DNA of 64,000 nucleotides from Amborella trichopoda (Eukaryota; Streptophyta; Magnoliopsida; Amborellales; Amborellaceae): contig NW_006500010.1 of the NCBI RefSeq assembly GCF_000471905.2, forward strand, positions 3,493,401-3,557,400, given 5' to 3'. The position numbers were made by a program, and so were the translations under genes. A model generated the notes under the pieces. The model was not told the origin of the DNA, ran no database searches, and saw nothing but the letters and a program-made list of their open reading frames with translations. Below are positions 1 to 12,024 of this stretch, piece by piece (position 1 is the stretch's first letter; each line of letters starts with the position of its first letter).

Positions 1-232
1 CGCTTGTATTGTTCTCCCACAACCCCGTTTTCACGGTTTAGGCTGCTCCCATTTCGCTCGCTGCTACTACGGGAATTACTTTTGCTTTATTTTCCTCTGA
101 CTACTAAGATGTTTCACTTTGTCAGGTTGTCTCTTGCCTGCCCATGGATTCAGCAGCAGTTCAAAAGATTGACCCATTGGGGAATCTCCGGATCTATACT
201 TATTTTCAACTCCCCAAAACATTTCACAGTGA
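1..232 (-). pseudogene. Nuclear plastid DNA: 5' part of plastid 23S rRNA gene
   Basis: Read on the minus strand this is the beginning of a chloroplast 23S rRNA gene. I recognise the blocks around GGAGTTGAAAATAAG, CTGCTGAATCCATGGGCAGG, AACATCTTAGTAG, GGAGCAGCCTAAACCGTG and AACGGGGTTGTGGGA in the expected order and spacing. Homology stops near 230 and runs off the left edge of the window, so the insert is longer than shown. Several differences from the conserved plastid sequence are C-to-T or G-to-A, many at former CG sites, which fits decay of methylated nuclear DNA. It should not be annotated as a functional rRNA. A mitochondrial plastid-derived origin cannot be excluded. Confidence 0.9.
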
Positions 233-1492
233 AAATGAAAACTACAATATGATGACTAGGGTGTAGGGGTGCTACCACCACGACCCAGGTCTTTCCCCAT
301 TGGTGAATGCCTTCGAGGGAGCCACAATCACCAATCATTTAGCTTTCTCAGACCAAATATTGAGAATGGAAACAATGTTGTAAAGTAAAAAGGGAAAGCA
401 AAAAACAAGGTTAACAGAAGTATGAGCGGTTGGGTTGAGAGAGTTTAGTGCATAGTCTTGCTGGAGCAAATTGTATTTTTGCTCTTTTGGGGAAAAAACA
501 CGTTGGTTTTACTTGATTTGGAATTATGCTATCAACTGTAAATCACTACACAGGTAGTTCCAAAAAAAAGAAATGGATTGAGTTATATATTTAGATCTGA
601 CCATCCAACATTGGTATATTTGCGTTCAATCTTAGGGTTTGAGAATTGCAAGAGTGCGTATTCTTTTACAAGAGGTCGATCCAAATGTTCAGTTGGTCAC
701 ATCACAATACACCGAGGTCCTAAAAATACTCTTTATCGAAAGTTTTATGCGAGGGAACAAATGTGCATTTTGCTCCCACGAGAGCATATTATCTTTTTGA
801 CATGAGAAAGGGAAAATTTATCAAAATAAGGATCAACTATTTAACAATTTTACATCATGTCTTTTAATTTAATTCAAAATACCCATCAAAATCCATATGA
901 CCATGAACTGGGATAGTTGAAAAATTCAAAATACCCATCAAAATTCATATGACCATGAATTGAAAAGGGGCAGTTTGTTAAATAGTTGTAAAGTTAGGTG
1001 TAGTCCTTTAGATTTCTCAAAGTTCAGCTAGGAGAGAATTTCAATTTTAGAATTTTGATTTTTAGGGTTTTGATAATTCTCTTTCATGCCCAAACTCTAA
1101 AAGGTGCTCAACATTTTCATTCCTCTCCATTGACAAAGGCCGCAACCTTCACTATCTTGGGCATGATGAACTTCAAAGCACTCAAAAAATGCACGCCACC
1201 ATTACAGATCCCGAATTATTAGCAAATGATGTTGAGCCATGACCAAAATCAACCACGACTGTCACCAACATCGAGACCTCAATGACAAAAAACATGGATA
1301 TGCTTATGTTCACTGCAGGAGTGAAATTACAAGATTTTTTGTATTGAGATTGTATACTATCAGACTATTTATCTTTAGTATAAGGAGATTGCAATTACTA
1401 CTAGTCATTAGATATCAAATTAGTCAGCTTGGATTGCATCAAGAAATTCAGCCTTTTTTTCTAACTTTGTGCTTAACAAATGACATGTTCAC
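233..1492. other. AT-rich intergenic DNA, no gene seen
   Basis: Short open frames exist, but none has codon-level features of a known family. The stretch 233-345 just after the plastid fragment is less AT-rich, and I could not assign it. Confidence 0.6.
871..964. repeat. Two-copy tandem duplication, period about 52 bp
   Basis: The block AATTCAAAATACCCATCAAA with the following CATATGACCATGAA occurs at about 871-911 and again at about 923-962 with a few substitutions. Confidence 0.8.
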
Positions 1493-1608
1493 AACCACCC
1501 CATTTACAATCTGACGGACAAGAATGAATTTTACCTTATTGTAAACAGTAAACCACCCCATTTACAATCTGACGGACAAGAATGAATTTTACCTTATTGT
1601 AAACAGTA
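1493..1608. repeat. Perfect 58-bp tandem duplication
   Basis: 1493-1550 is repeated without a difference at 1551-1608 (both begin AACCACCCCATTTACAATCT). Complete identity implies a recent duplication or an assembly artefact. Confidence 0.95.
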
Positions 1609-2594
1609 AATGATCTCTTGGTATATTTTTTCTTTATATTTGTGTTTCAAACTGTCACGAGATTTTGACATGCATGCTCTCACTCGCTTCATTATTTCAA
1701 GCTCCCAAAAACATGAAAAATATGATTTACATCATTTGATATTGACAATTAGGGCTCTATCCACACCAATATGCGACAATATGTGGCAATGTGATCTAAA
1801 AAGTAAAATTTGGCATGGTCGAACATTGGCAATTTTGAGACTTATAGTGGCAATTATATAATGATTATCAATATTTTGCTTTATCAAATTTTAAAAGGAA
1901 GCGGCGACGCAAACCTGTTATATATTTTTCATTTTACTATTATATATTCCCTAAACTCATTATTTGTTTAAGGAAAAGTCCTTCATGACGCAGCCACCCC
2001 ACTGACTCACGACATTGTAGAAAACTTACAATGTTTAAACGGTGTAGATTTTTCCTCAAAAAATCACATTTTAAATATCAATTTTTTTTCATGTTCGTGA
2101 TTATCTTTCATGAATCCTTAAAGTTTTAGATTAAAAATCACTTTTTCATATGGTTTAAGACAGGGCCACATATGTATAGTATGAGTTGGCCGACTCATAA
2201 AACCCCATCCTTTCTTTTTTCTTTTTTTTGGTCCTCTATTTTCAAATATCGCGCATTATATCATTATATTTTGAGAATTAATTATATTCATTTATTTCTA
2301 TTTCGAACGCTAATATCTCGATTATAGTAATATATTGGTTCTGGCTCCAACCAATCCAAACCTACATCATTATTTTATGCAATGGTTATCATAATAAAGT
2401 CAAAACCAGCTAATACTTGTAATATCGATAATTTTTAGGCTTATAAGTAAGCATTATAACCATTATGTGGCTTTCTTGAGATTTCAAACAAAGGGGTAGT
2501 GTATATCTCGTTCTACCCAATTTTTAATAAAAACGTCACCCTGTATATCTATTACTATGCTATTATTCATAAAAATTATTTCGATACATAAAAA
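1609..2594. other. AT-rich intergenic DNA, nothing recognised
   Basis: No coding, RNA or clear repeat signal was seen apart from short homopolymers. Confidence 0.55.
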
Positions 2595-2988
2595 AGGAAA
2601 AAGTTTATATAGAGCCGAGGCTCTAAACAATCAAATTAGAGCCCACTGCAAAATTTCACTAGAAGAGGTTGTTTTGATGCTCAGGTATCCCCAAATTGAT
2701 CATCTCAACATCAAGATACATAGACATGAGAAAAAAATGGATTTCAAGTGTTGGAAATAATGCACTTTGTAATGCATTTTTTAACCGTCAATTTTAAAGA
2801 TATTTAAATTTTCATATATTTGCTCGGTTTATACTATTTTTGAAGCTTTAAATTTTATAATTAAATATGAAAATATATTTTAAAGCTATCACAAAGATTT
2901 ACGGTATTGAAACCATATTTCTCAACACTATTTGAAGGTGCACTTTACTTTGAATGTTTAGAGCTTCAACTCTATACAAACCGCATCC
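2595..2988 (+). mobile_element. MITE-like foldback element, family A copy 1
   Basis: The left end carries AGAGCCGAGGCTCTAAACAAT. The right end carries TGTTTAGAGCTTCAACTCTA followed by TACAAACCGCATCC, which is roughly the reverse complement of the left end, so the element has terminal inverted repeats of about 35 bp. The inside (AGAGGTTGTTTTGATGC, CAAATTGATCATCTC, AATGCATTTTTTAACCGTCA) matches other copies in this window at about 4824, 39326, 42320, 47185 and 47655. There is no coding capacity. It is a short non-autonomous DNA transposon by structure; its superfamily is not determined. Confidence 0.75.
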
Positions 2989-3534
2989 AATAAGAAATAG
3001 CACAATCATTTTGTCAGTTATAAAGTTGTCATTCTTAACATAACCCAAATAATATGTAAATTTTTATAATATTGGTAAATCACTATATCAAACAAATTAT
3101 TATTTGTTTTAAAAATTTTAAAATTAATGTATCAATTTATTATGCAACTAGTTGAATTATGTGTGTGCACGTATGCCATGACTTGCAACAGGTTAACTAA
3201 ATATTCAATGACCAAAGAATTTTGTTGATACAAATTTTGATAAATCACAAATCACCTCTTAGATAATAAGAAATTTTTAACTACTTATCATTTTTATGAA
3301 AATAAGTTATACTAAAACCTTGGTTTACTAAAATCGTGTTTTAAGATAATATTTTTTTATCCACTCTTCAAAAGCTTCCATGAAAATCTCTCATCTCTCC
3401 TAAGATATCTCATTCTCTATTTCTTGTGCATGCTATCTCTCTCCTTCTCATAATTTCTCACAATATTGAGATCTCACTCCTGTGCGCACTCATATTTTAT
3501 CTCCCTCTCTCTAATTAAGATATAGAAATTATGC

Positions 3535-4075
3535 GGAGATCTAGAAATAAGGGAAATGTTTCTATACTTCCCCTACAACGTAGAAGATCTATGCTTTCCT
3601 TCCCATCTAGCTATCCAATTTTGATAAAGCAAGCCACTCACTATTTGATCCTAGATCTGACGCCTCAGAGTAATTTATTTTTAATTTTTTAATACATATT
3701 GTATAAATATGAAATTTGGTACGTACCATATTCTCATTGAGGCGGACCTATAAAATATTAAAAATATTTTTTGATAAAAAATAATGATCAAAATGCCCCT
3801 TTAAACTTTCAATGGGATTTTGGTCATTTTATTTATTGAGAATAATTTTTCAAAATTTTTTACAAGTGCGAGTTTAATAGAAGATTGGACGGCCAAAATT
3901 TGGTGTCAAAATATTTTATCTAAAGAAAATTAAAAATAAAACAGTATACGGACATGCCATTGTGATTGGGGCAATCTTAGTCCTCCATTCAAAATGGATG
4001 GATGATAAGAGGAAGCATATGAGTTTTATGTTGTAGGGGAAGCATAGAAAGCTTGCCTTAGAAACAATATGGAGA
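3535..4075. mobile_element. Probable foldback (MITE-like) element, about 540 bp
   Basis: 3559-3582 is the reverse complement of 4027-4050 with two mismatches in 24 bp, and the similarity continues inward (ATGCTTTCCTTCCCATC against the complement of 3985-4025). GGAGATCT lies near both outer ends (3535 and 4071). The middle is AT-rich without coding sequence. The exact ends and the target-site duplication are unclear. Confidence 0.5.
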
Positions 4076-4687
4076 TCTCTATTGTGTATATTCATACTTT
4101 CTCTCTTTCAAAATTATTTATCCTAAAATAAGTGTTTATTCTATCTCTATTTTCTAAAGTTAAGAATGTACCCTACAATCTTTATAACATCAGGGTCCCT
4201 TCATATTTTCACGACACGTATCCACCCCATAACTCTAGCTTATTTATATATATATAGAGCACGTGTTTTGCACGTGATTAAAAAAATGGATTTGTTTGTT
4301 ATTTTAATTGCTTACAATCACTCACTAAAATAGTGGAGTACAGTAAAAATTTGTAATTATTTTAATTGCTTATAATTTTTTTTGTTATTTTTTACTTCAA
4401 ATAAAACATTTACAAAATAAGATCAAATATAATTCAAAGCAGGTACTTAGGAAATTAAAAAAATAATAACTACATACCTTGAGAAAAGCAAGGTTTCTCT
4501 TGCCTTTAAAGATTAGCGTGTTCCTCAAACTTTATAAAATGGGAAGAACAACTAAAAAAATATAAACATAGGTAATACAAAAAAAAAGCAAAAACGAATT
4601 ACTGTGACTTACGTTCAATATGGACTTTGATAAGTAATGGTAAATAATACCTAAAAAGTAATCTTCTAACAAATTTCCAATTCATTT
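4076..4687. other. AT-rich intergenic DNA, nothing recognised
   Basis: Low complexity with short TA tracts; no gene or repeat family assigned. Confidence 0.5.
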
Positions 4688-5581
4688 GTTAAAACATAAA
4701 AGAATAAGTTCTTGGGAGAGGGATAGAAACTTAATCTTCCATAACGTTCTTATTCATCACTGTTCACTATGCATAACATAAATACATAATATTAGTATTA
4801 TTAATATGATGTAATATAATATAGGGAAAAGTATACATAGAGCCTAAGCTCTAAACAATCAAATTAGAGCCTACCTTAGAAATTTCATTTGAAGAGGTTG
4901 TTTTGATGCCTAAATATCCTCAAATTGATCATCTCGACATCAAGATACATGGACATGAAGAAAAAAAAAAAAAAAAAAGATTTCAAGTTTAGAAAATAGT
5001 GCATCTTGTAATGCATTTTTTATTGTCAATTTTAAAGATTTTTAAGTTTTCATATATCTGCTCGATCTACACTATTTTTGAAATTTTAAATTTTATAATT
5101 AAAGATGAAAATATAGTTTAAAGCTATCACAAACATTTTCAATATTGAAACAATATTTCTCAACACTATTTGAAGGTTGGCTCTAGTATAATTGTTTAGA
5201 GCCTTGACCCTATACAAACCACACCCTATAATATTATATTATGTATATATATATATATTATTATATTACATATTAATATATAATTATGTTACATTATAGT
5301 ATATATAATATATAATATATTAATTATATTACATATAATATTCAGATTATTATATTATATAATATATACATATCTTATATTAAATCATTATAAATATTAT
5401 ATTATATGATATATATAATACAAATATACATCAATAATATATTATATTATATATTTAAAACATGAAAGAATAAGTTCTTGGAGGAAGGTAGGAGCTTTCG
5501 TAATGTTTTTGTTGATCACTATTCACTATGCATAACAGAAATACATAATATTAGTATTATTAATATGATATAATATAATAT
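4688..5581. repeat. Direct repeat of about 130 bp at 4688-4823 and 5454-5581
   Basis: Both copies share AAAGAATAAGTTCTTGG, TTCACTATGCATAACA and ATACATAATATTAGTATTAT in the same order. Between them lie foldback element copy 2 (4824-5226) and a TA-rich tract (5227-5453). The right copy directly abuts the DNA that precedes the endogenous pararetrovirus. Confidence 0.85.
4824..5226 (+). mobile_element. MITE-like foldback element, family A copy 2
   Basis: The left end reads GGGAAAAGTATACATAGAGC then CTAAGCTCTAAACAATC. The right end reads TTGTTTAGAGCCTTGACCCT then ATACAAACCACACCC, its approximate reverse complement. TA-rich DNA on both sides (TAATATAATATA before, TATAATATTA after) hides the exact target-site duplication. 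It contains an A18-type homopolymer near 4960. The inside matches copy 1 closely and in the same orientation. Confidence 0.8.
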
Positions 5582-5620
5582 AATATTACTATAACATAAT
5601 ATTATATTAAGTTGGCCAAG
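5227..5620. repeat. TA-rich low-complexity tract left of the pararetrovirus
   Basis: Almost pure A/T with many TATATA and TAATATAAT runs at 5227-5455 and again at 5555-5620. It forms the left border of the viral insertion; a similar tract borders it on the right (14925-15250). Confidence 0.8.
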
Positions 5621-6029
5621 AGAGTTAGTATAATAGCAAATATCTAAAGTCGCAGTGACCTGAGTCGCTGAAAGGCATTTGAAAGCAGAGGGACTGTTTA
5701 TTGTTGGCTCGGATCTAAGTTGTATATTATTCTAATGGTAAATTTTATCAGAACCCTATCTAATAGATCAACGTCTACTAATTCTAGTTCAAATATCTTA
5801 CGAGTAAATAATAATGACTAAATAATTAGAGACAATATAGAAAAACATATTCAAAATTGGAACATTCTTAAGGTTTCAATTCAATATATTTACAAGAAAT
5901 AAACTTTTGAATTTGAAGTGATTTCTCAATTAAAACAATTGAAAAAACTATACCTGCCATGGAAACCCAAGACAATTTACAGCTTTTGTCTAATAGAATA
6001 ATAGAAGAGTTCAAGTGACGATTAAGCCA

Positions 6030-6470
6030 TTAGCCAAAACATAGTTAAACAACTTTGTTCTTCTCTGTCATAGAGATAATCGGCATAGACGTTTAACTGA
6101 TTATCTTTTAAGAATCGTAGAATCTAGTCTATGTAATGGTCTTATTTATTTTAACTATTTTCCTAGTTTTTCTGTGGCTCTTTTAAATCCAAATTTGTTA
6201 AAAGTTTGAACTTTAAACCTAAAACCTCAAGGGTTTGATATGGATCCAGGATCCCAAAACCTTGCTTCTATTTATAGGATTTGTTATAAGGTTATGAATG
6301 CTTGATGTCCAAATGTTAGACAAATGGATATGAAGGGACAAACAATATTCTTTCAAATAAATATAGAAAAATCTAATTTAGTAATACCTAGGACGGTATC
6401 ATGGAATCATATTAAATTACTTGAAAGGTAGTCTCTCCACTCTAAAACCCAACCAAGAATTATAAAAAAT
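6030..6470 (+). pseudogene. Pararetrovirus movement-protein-like region, broken
   Basis: A frame through this stretch resembles the core of caulimovirid movement proteins (30K superfamily). Segments seen directly include GLIYFNYFPSFSVALL, QGFDMDPGSQNLASIYRI and a later block ending in VSWNHIKLLE. In plant pararetroviruses this protein modifies plasmodesmata for cell-to-cell movement. In-frame stops separate the segments, and upstream and downstream parts are harder to follow, so this is a non-functional remnant. It lies in the expected position before the coat-protein region. Confidence 0.6.
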
Positions 6471-7111
6471 AGAAAACCTGAATAGATAGTTGAATATCCC
6501 GCTGGAGAAATTGAAATACAATTTCCATCATAAAAAAGAACAATACTGAATATAACTAATCATCCTCCTAAGATACCTGCTAGAGTGTCTACCTCGTCTA
6601 TGCCTACAACAGATTATGAACGATCCCATAATGATAGGATTGTATTAGAAGGTTTAAAAAACTTATGTATCGAGTGAATATTCCTTATTCTTCTTCCGAA
6701 CAAAAAGTTGAATGAGAAGAGCCTACCTTGTCTGATTTTGAATTTGGAATGAATGTTATTCGAAGACAAGAGGAATTTCAAATAGATAAAATAATAGTTA
6801 AAGAAGGATTTTAACTCTGATGAAAATAAAGAAATTAGAGAATGGTTTCTCAATGAGTTTAAAAGGAGACTCAGAGAACTTATTCATGAAAAGTGCAATA
6901 AGTTTTTGATAGAACATAAAAAAGAATGTTAAATTATTTGGCTGGCTTATGTATATACTTAAGCAAAAAGGAATTGTTATCCCACAATTTCCTAAATAGG
7001 AAATTAATGTAGCTACAAAGACTTTTCAGACCTTTCATACAAGTGAGGGCACCTGAAACTGCACTTGTACTAAAAGGATAAAAGGCTGATGCTAAAGCTA
7101 CCCTTTTTAAA

Positions 7112-8340
7112 ATGGAAGAAAAAAAAACATACGAAGTTGCACAAGTAGAGGGCATAACCCATGTTATAGAACAAAACAATTACACTAATATTTTCCTTCA
7201 ATCTTTAGGGAACCAAACTACGAGAATTGAGAATATTCTCAACACTCAAAAAGATGCTTCTAACAAAGAAGAGAAACCCAAAGAAGCTCTATTATTTAAG
7301 CCTCCTCCCATTATTAAAGCAGAAAAGTTTGACTTGCACGACATAAAAAAGAAAGGAGGTAACCAAGAACTTGTGAATGAATTGGTTAAAAAACTTCTAG
7401 AACTAGATATCTCTAACAAAGGAAAAAGACAAAATGTTGTACAAGAAAATAATAAATATACTGGCCAAGAGATAGTGGAAATAGAAAATGCTTTTAAAAC
7501 AGAAAGCCTAGAAATAAATAAAATTGGCTATGGAAGAAAAACTATGTATGTAGCTCAAACCATAATGTATTATCACATTCCTACTCCTGTAGACCTCCAA
7601 ATTAAAAAAGACTTAATCTCTACTTCAGTATCTTATTCTGGAAAGTCTATAGTAAACTGAAACATCGATGGCTTTTTCTGAAGCACAAGTGCTTGATTTA
7701 ATGAAGCACATGACTATGTATGCTATTGCATGCAAAACTAGTGGTAATAAGGACACGAAAGTGCTAAACTTATTGTGTGTGGATTTACTGGCGGGCTCTG
7801 AGGATGGTGGGATTTCTACTTAGACGAATCCGCTGGAAATCAGATTTTGAATGCTATTAAGAAATGGGTTATTAAAACGGAGATAAGCTAGGGAAAATCC
7901 AGGAAACATTTGTAGATGGGAGATGCAATAAATACTTTAATCTATATAATTACACTCCATTTTGTAGGAAGCATTGCTCTTCTCACCGCTAAATCAGAAG
8001 ATTTACTATCCAATCTTCATTGTCAAACACTGTTCCATTTTAAATGGTATAAAGATTTATTTTATTCAAGGCTATTATCAAGAGAAGCTAGCAAAGCGGA
8101 TTATTGAAAAAAAAAATTCATTTCCGATCTTCCAAACCTTTTTGCTGAAAAGGTTAAAACAATGCTTAAAAATAAGCACAATGGTATTATACCCTACTCT
8201 AATATACTATTGGGGAATTATCGGCAAAAATTTGTGTCGAAGGTCTTGCTTTTTGCACAGACCTTAAGCTTCAAAGGCAATTAGACAAGCAAAAATTGAG
8301 GAAAAAAGAGCTTGGAGATTTTTGTGAACAGTTTGGTTAT
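7112..8340 (+). pseudogene. Pararetrovirus coat-protein-like region, broken
   Basis: A 182-codon open frame (7112-7660) is lysine- and glutamate-rich, as in the N-terminal part of the structural region. After it, frames with stops and shifts continue through GDAINTLIYIITLHFVGSIA (7916) and a block ending FCEQFGYN at 8342, which resembles the conserved core of caulimovirid capsid proteins. The zinc knuckle that normally follows is displaced to 10462 by the solo LTR at 8343-10295. The frame interruptions and the insertion make it non-functional. Confidence 0.65.
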
Positions 8341-8342
8341 AA

Positions 8343-10295
8343 TGTTGGGTTTATGTGACCTTATGAGTGCTTTTAAAATGAAATAGTATAGTGGAACATT
8401 AACTCAATGGGAGTATAGTCCCTCGTGGATTATACTAAGCAAATGATGTTTTCTAATACCAGATTGTGCTTGACGATCTAGGCCAATCGGTTGAAAAACC
8501 CAATGTATCTGGGCATAGAGAACAAACCGAAAAGGGTTCTGGGTTATCCCTTTATGAGGTCGGAGCTTATGCCTGGATGAATGAGTCGAAGAACTATGTG
8601 ACCCTTGTGTGTGATGGTAGGCCTACAGAGACAGGGGCTAAACCTCATCCATGATCCATCACACGGCATGCATATCGATAGATTGTTTTGGAAAACCAAA
8701 TATCCACCTTTTAGGATGAAGTGTATGCATGGGAGATACCCCTATGTGCCATAGAGCTACGGTTACATAAGGTTTTGGTGACCTTGACTTGTCTCTAGGG
8801 GAGGACTTGAAATCCACAGATTGGGATTGCGACCGCTTGGCTCATCGGTCAGACTTTGGTGACCCGCTAATGAGCCCTTGCTTGGACTGTGAGTCATGAG
8901 AAACATTGGGTCTGCCTGATAAAGCAAGTGTGATCCGTAGTCTACAGTTGAAGGTAGAGTGCCACATGATTGTTAATTCAATTCCTAAACCATATGGATC
9001 CATTTCCCATCATATTAAGTTAATTATGTTTGTTTTATGATATAAATTATTTTAGAATTATTATTTGAATTTTTATGAGTCTTTTGATATTTTATTTATA
9101 AATTTTGGACTTATAAAAATAAAAATATTGATTTTATAAAATTATAAAATTCAAATAATATTTTAGAAATTAATTTGTTAAATATCATGGGGGCCCATAG
9201 GGCACATGGGCTCACCGTGTACCATGTGGGTGGGGCCCACACGTTCCACACATGGGTGCCAAGCCCCACTTCTTGGTTGTTTGCTTTGTTGTCAAGTTAT
9301 TAAAATTTAGGAAATGTATCTTGTGGCATGTGATCTAATATTAGATATGGAAAAGATTGACCACATTTTATCCTAAATATTGAAAGCATATCTTGACTTG
9401 ACATATATTTGAATAGTATAAGAAATAATGTGCTATTTTATAGAATGAACAATATTTAAATAAGATTCAATTTATTTAAATATATTGATGGGAAAATGAT
9501 TTAAGGAAATGGTGGTAATGGTCCAAGCACCTTCCATAATGTTGATGGTCCATCTATGGAATGGATGGTTCAGATTTCTCACGCCACAAGTCATATTGAT
9601 CAACGATCCATATTCAATCTCAAGAAAGAGGCAAACTATGAGAAACCCTAAACCTAATTTTTTTTATAAATAAGGGTGCACCCTCTCCTTATTCTCTATA
9701 CTTTTCTCTCTCCTATGGGTCTCTCTCTCTCCAACTTTCTCTCTTTAACCCTCCATCTCCTAAGCATCTAGGGGGGCACGCTCCAACCCTAGGTCTCCCA
9801 CTTTCTCTCTCATGCTTTAAAAATACTAAAGGTTGGGAAATTAGGGGAGCTAAGAAAAATTTGGGAGTTAGAGTTTGTAGAGATTTAAGCGTGAATACTT
9901 AGTTTGGCCGAAATTTGCTTTCTCGATTCAAGATTGAAGCTAAACCGTTAATCCTGCGCCATCGGATGTTGATGACTCGGTGTGGGGTGTAATAAGCCCA
10001 GTTGAGGTAATCTCTGACATTTTTTTTTTTTGTTTCTTACTATATTTAATTATATTGATTTTATATTCCCAAGCATAAGAATTGTGGATATTTTTTTAGT
10101 TTAAAGAACATTAGTTTAATGGCATCAAGGTTTTTAAGATCTTAAATTTATTAGTTTTATTTTATTTAAAGCAATAATTATTGTAATAAGACTACTGGTA
10201 AGTGATATTTGCCAAAAGAAAAGAAAATGGGTTAAAAGTAGAAAAAAATAAAAAAATATTCCCTGGCAATATCACATTAGTCTTTCTTTTATGCA
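8343..10295 (+). mobile_element. Solo copia LTR inserted in the pararetrovirus
   Basis: It begins TGTTGGGTTTATGTG, exactly like the LTRs starting at 51432 and 57708, and is collinear with the 51432 copy to its end at ...CTTTCTTTTATGCA. It includes the same GC-rich inverted repeat near 9190-9255 and the CT-rich stretch at 9690-9740. No primer binding site or internal sequence follows, so it is a solo LTR left by recombination. It is about 0.25 kb shorter than the gap-corrected 51432 copy because of a deletion near its 3' part. Viral sequence resumes immediately after it. I do not see a clean 5-bp target-site duplication. Confidence 0.8.
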
Positions 10296-10461
10296 ATACC
10301 TTTCTATCATCTGGTTTACATCATAGAGGAAAATCTTGGAGAGGTGGAAACTATAAATCATTTTTAAAACGAGAAAATCCTTTCAATAAGACAAATAAAT
10401 TTTATAAAAAATTATAAAGGATAAATCCTTTAAACAAAAAGGAAAAAAAAAAGTACTTGTT

Positions 10462-10503
10462 TGTTTTAATTGTGGTAAAGTAGGACATTATAAGAATAAA
10501 TGC
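10462..10503 (+). other. CCHC zinc knuckle of the pararetrovirus
   Basis: The frame reads CFNCGKVGHYKNKC, an intact C-x2-C-x4-H-x4-C motif preceded by basic, lysine-rich codons. In pararetroviruses this nucleic-acid-binding motif closes the coat-protein region. It confirms that the sequence after the solo LTR continues the same virus. Confidence 0.85.
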
Positions 10504-11339
10504 AGAGTAAAAAAGAAATTTAACGTTCTTGAAATCGATGATAGTATTAAAAGACAATTGTATGATATTCTTTTAATAAAAGAGGAATCATCAGATAGTT
10601 CTTCTGAATCTATAGAAGAGATGTTCATTGGAGAAATTGGATATGAAGATTTAATGCTTTCAACTTCTGATTCCGATTAAGAACATGGTGATAACCAAAA
10701 TCAAGATGACTCTTACCCCTGTAAATTTTATAAAGTCATTATTGATATGAATGGGTTGAGTTTAAACACTCTCACAAAAAAAGAAAATTTAATTATCGAG
10801 TTAATTGATAAAATTAGTAATCCCACTGCTAAAAATGAAGCTTTAGTACAATATATAAATATGACCAAAATACTTACAGTCCTCAAACTCGTAAGCCTTC
10901 TCTTGCTTGTTCCTACCAAAGAAGACTGTAGCTTTTTGGAAGTTATAATAAGAGTCCAAGACAAAAATCAAGATATAAGAGAACCTTCTATCCATAATGA
11001 AAGCACAAATTGAATGAAGTAAATAATGCACTTATGGCTCTTTAGACTAGGGTCCAAGAATTAGAATTAGCTACTACTTCTTTTCAAGGAAAAGAACAAT
11101 TAGAATATGAAAATGAGTTTGATAATCTAATGAATGACTACCAACAACTTAGGTTTTCTGAAATAGAAGGTACTCTTTCTCATATAATAGAAGAAGGGGA
11201 AACTTCAGGAGCATGTAATGCTCTCGAAAATGCTAAGCTAGGAGATTTAAGATATATAAATCTTGTGGATAAAGTAATTTCTCAAAGATGGTTTACCCCA
11301 ATAACTATAGTGGTTAATAAAGAATTTAGTTTTTAAACC
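10504..11339 (+). pseudogene. Pararetrovirus polyprotein segment between zinc knuckle and protease
   Basis: Open frames at 10747-11013 and 11130-11336 continue the viral coding region. They are rich in acidic, serine and asparagine codons with a coiled-coil-like look. No catalytic motif was seen. Frames change at least twice, so it is decayed. Confidence 0.5.
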
Positions 11340-11590
11340 ATTGGTATCATAGACTATGGTGCAGATCTAAACTGTATAAATGTAGGATTTGTTCCTGCAA
11401 AATACTTCAGCAAAACCACCCAGGTGTTAAATACAGCTGCTGGCAGCAAAATAATGATTTTAATTATAAGCTGTTTGACACGGTCATTTGCAATAATGAA
11501 ACATGTTTTATCCTACCATTTATTATGGTTAAAGGTTTAAGCCAATGTGATTCTTGTAACACTCTTTTTAAATATGATGTACGTTAAGCT
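11340..11590 (+). pseudogene. Pararetrovirus aspartic protease remnant
   Basis: The frame contains IIDYGADLNCIN at 11349-11384. The retroviral-type protease active site is D-T/S-G; here the middle residue is tyrosine, so the motif is altered. Frame changes and stops follow. It sits in the expected place before the reverse transcriptase. Confidence 0.65.
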
Positions 11591-12024
11591 TGATGAAACT
11601 GGGATTAATCCCAAATATAAGAGCATCAAGTTAAATTTGATTTTATCGAAAAGCCTAGAGTGCATGAGATAAATAATATCAAGAATAAGATAATTACCAA
11701 AGAAAAGTTGCTCTTCTACTTGGAAGAGGAGATTAAGTATAAAGTAATTAGAAAAAAAAAAAACAAAACTCCCAAACTCAAAAGGAAGTAAGTGTGTTTA
11801 AAAACACCTTAGAAAAAAAAAAAATTGTTCAGATATTCCTAATACTTTATGGATAGGAAGCAACATATTGTTGAATTACCTTATGAGCATGATTTTAATG
11901 AACGTATGATTCCCATAAAATCTAGGCCTATTCAAATGAATAGCAGACTCCTGAAAATTTGTAAAGTAGAGATTTAATATTTGCTTAATAAAAAACTTAT
12001 TAGAAAAAACTCTTCTCCATAGAG

